Assembly: GCF_000019905.1 (NCBI RefSeq)
Contig: NC_010556.1
Location: 2,940,001 to 3,004,000, forward strand
From: Exiguobacterium artemiae 255-15
GTDB taxonomy: Bacteria > Bacillota > Bacilli > Exiguobacteriales > Exiguobacteriaceae
Length of the DNA stretch: 64,000 nucleotides
Direction: 5' to 3'
The number at the start of each line of letters is the position of its first letter. Positions within the stretch are counted from its first letter, which is position 1. The notes beneath the pieces are model-generated. The model saw nothing but the letters and a program-made list of their open reading frames with translations. It made no database searches and was not told where the DNA came from. The position numbers and the translations under genes were made by a program. Of this stretch, positions 63,892 to 64,000 are shown piece by piece.

Positions 63892-64000
63892 CCCCTCAGC
63901 TCCTTCCTTCATTCATACGCTTTTTCTTATGTAAAGTTCCAGATTTCCCTATTGTCCTTCTTAAATGACACAGGTTTGATGGAAATTTGTTTAAGAAAAG

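Noticed and set aside
1-64000. CRISPR arrays, insertion sequences, prophage or integrase genes
   Set aside because: No regularly spaced repeats, transposase, integrase or structural phage genes were seen.

Overview
The window reads as chromosome of a low-to-moderate G+C Gram-positive of the order Bacillales. The best fit is Exiguobacterium. That guess rests on gene content and style (gntRKPZ operon, MQO, DbpA/YxiN helicase, GGAGG ribosome sites, TTG/GTG starts, many intrinsic terminators, B. subtilis-type riboswitches), not on a database comparison. About 62 genes are densely packed on both strands. I see no tRNA, rRNA, CRISPR array, insertion sequence or prophage.

Layout. 1-6.9 kb: end of an rRNA methyltransferase, quinone oxidoreductase, peptidase T, an SPFH protein with a tiny membrane partner, an ABC-F protein, a Nudix hydrolase. 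6.9-9.7 kb: SRPBCC protein and an S-box (SAM riboswitch) operon of a flavin monooxygenase and an ATP-grasp ligase. 9.7-13.4 kb: membrane proteins and a DUF2325 protein, ending in a YczE-like gene whose first codons contain a pentanucleotide repeat. 13.5-16.8 kb: MarR regulator, two near-identical nitroreductases, an FAD enzyme. 16.8-23.3 kb: dbpA, rlmN, an ABC exporter, a methyltransferase, an IsdG-like heme oxygenase, a uracil-DNA-glycosylase-like protein. 23.3-25.2 kb: lysine riboswitch and NhaC-type antiporter. 25.2-31.4 kb: htpG under a perfect CIRCE, an unknown protein, SDR, M20 peptidase, small proteins. 31.4-34.6 kb: CBS-MFS operon facing a MarR gene, then an AT-rich probable import. 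34.6-37.2 kb: S-methylmethionine permease and homocysteine methyltransferase behind a second S-box. 37.2-45 kb: pyruvyltransferase-like protein, PanE, and the gluconate operon gntRKPZ with GntR operator and cre. 45-49.7 kb: ahpCF, an unexplained structured element, an ECF S component, mqo. 49.9-54.6 kb: two decayed genes (photolyase-related, MFS) around a glycine-riboswitch amino acid permease and a phosphatase. 54.6-64 kb: Nudix, two LURP-one-like proteins, Dus, a domain-permuted GH3 glycosidase with an esterase, a DUF4317 protein and two small membrane proteins.

Themes. Four metabolite riboswitches (two SAM, one lysine, one glycine) control uptake, exchange or sulfur recycling. The two S-box units together suggest sulfur scavenging: one recycles S-methylmethionine, the other probably oxidises an organosulfur compound. 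Carbon supply is handled by gluconate uptake (gntRKPZ) and a GH3/esterase unit, with candidate cre sites near gntR, mqo and the GH3 operon. Stress functions include AhpCF with a PerR-like box, HrcA-type control of htpG and nitroreductases. The most notable points are the repeat in the YczE-like gene, the S-box monooxygenase/ATP-grasp pair, the 34-residue SPFH partner, the unknown hairpins near 47.4 kb, the inverted GH3 and the decayed photolyase gene.
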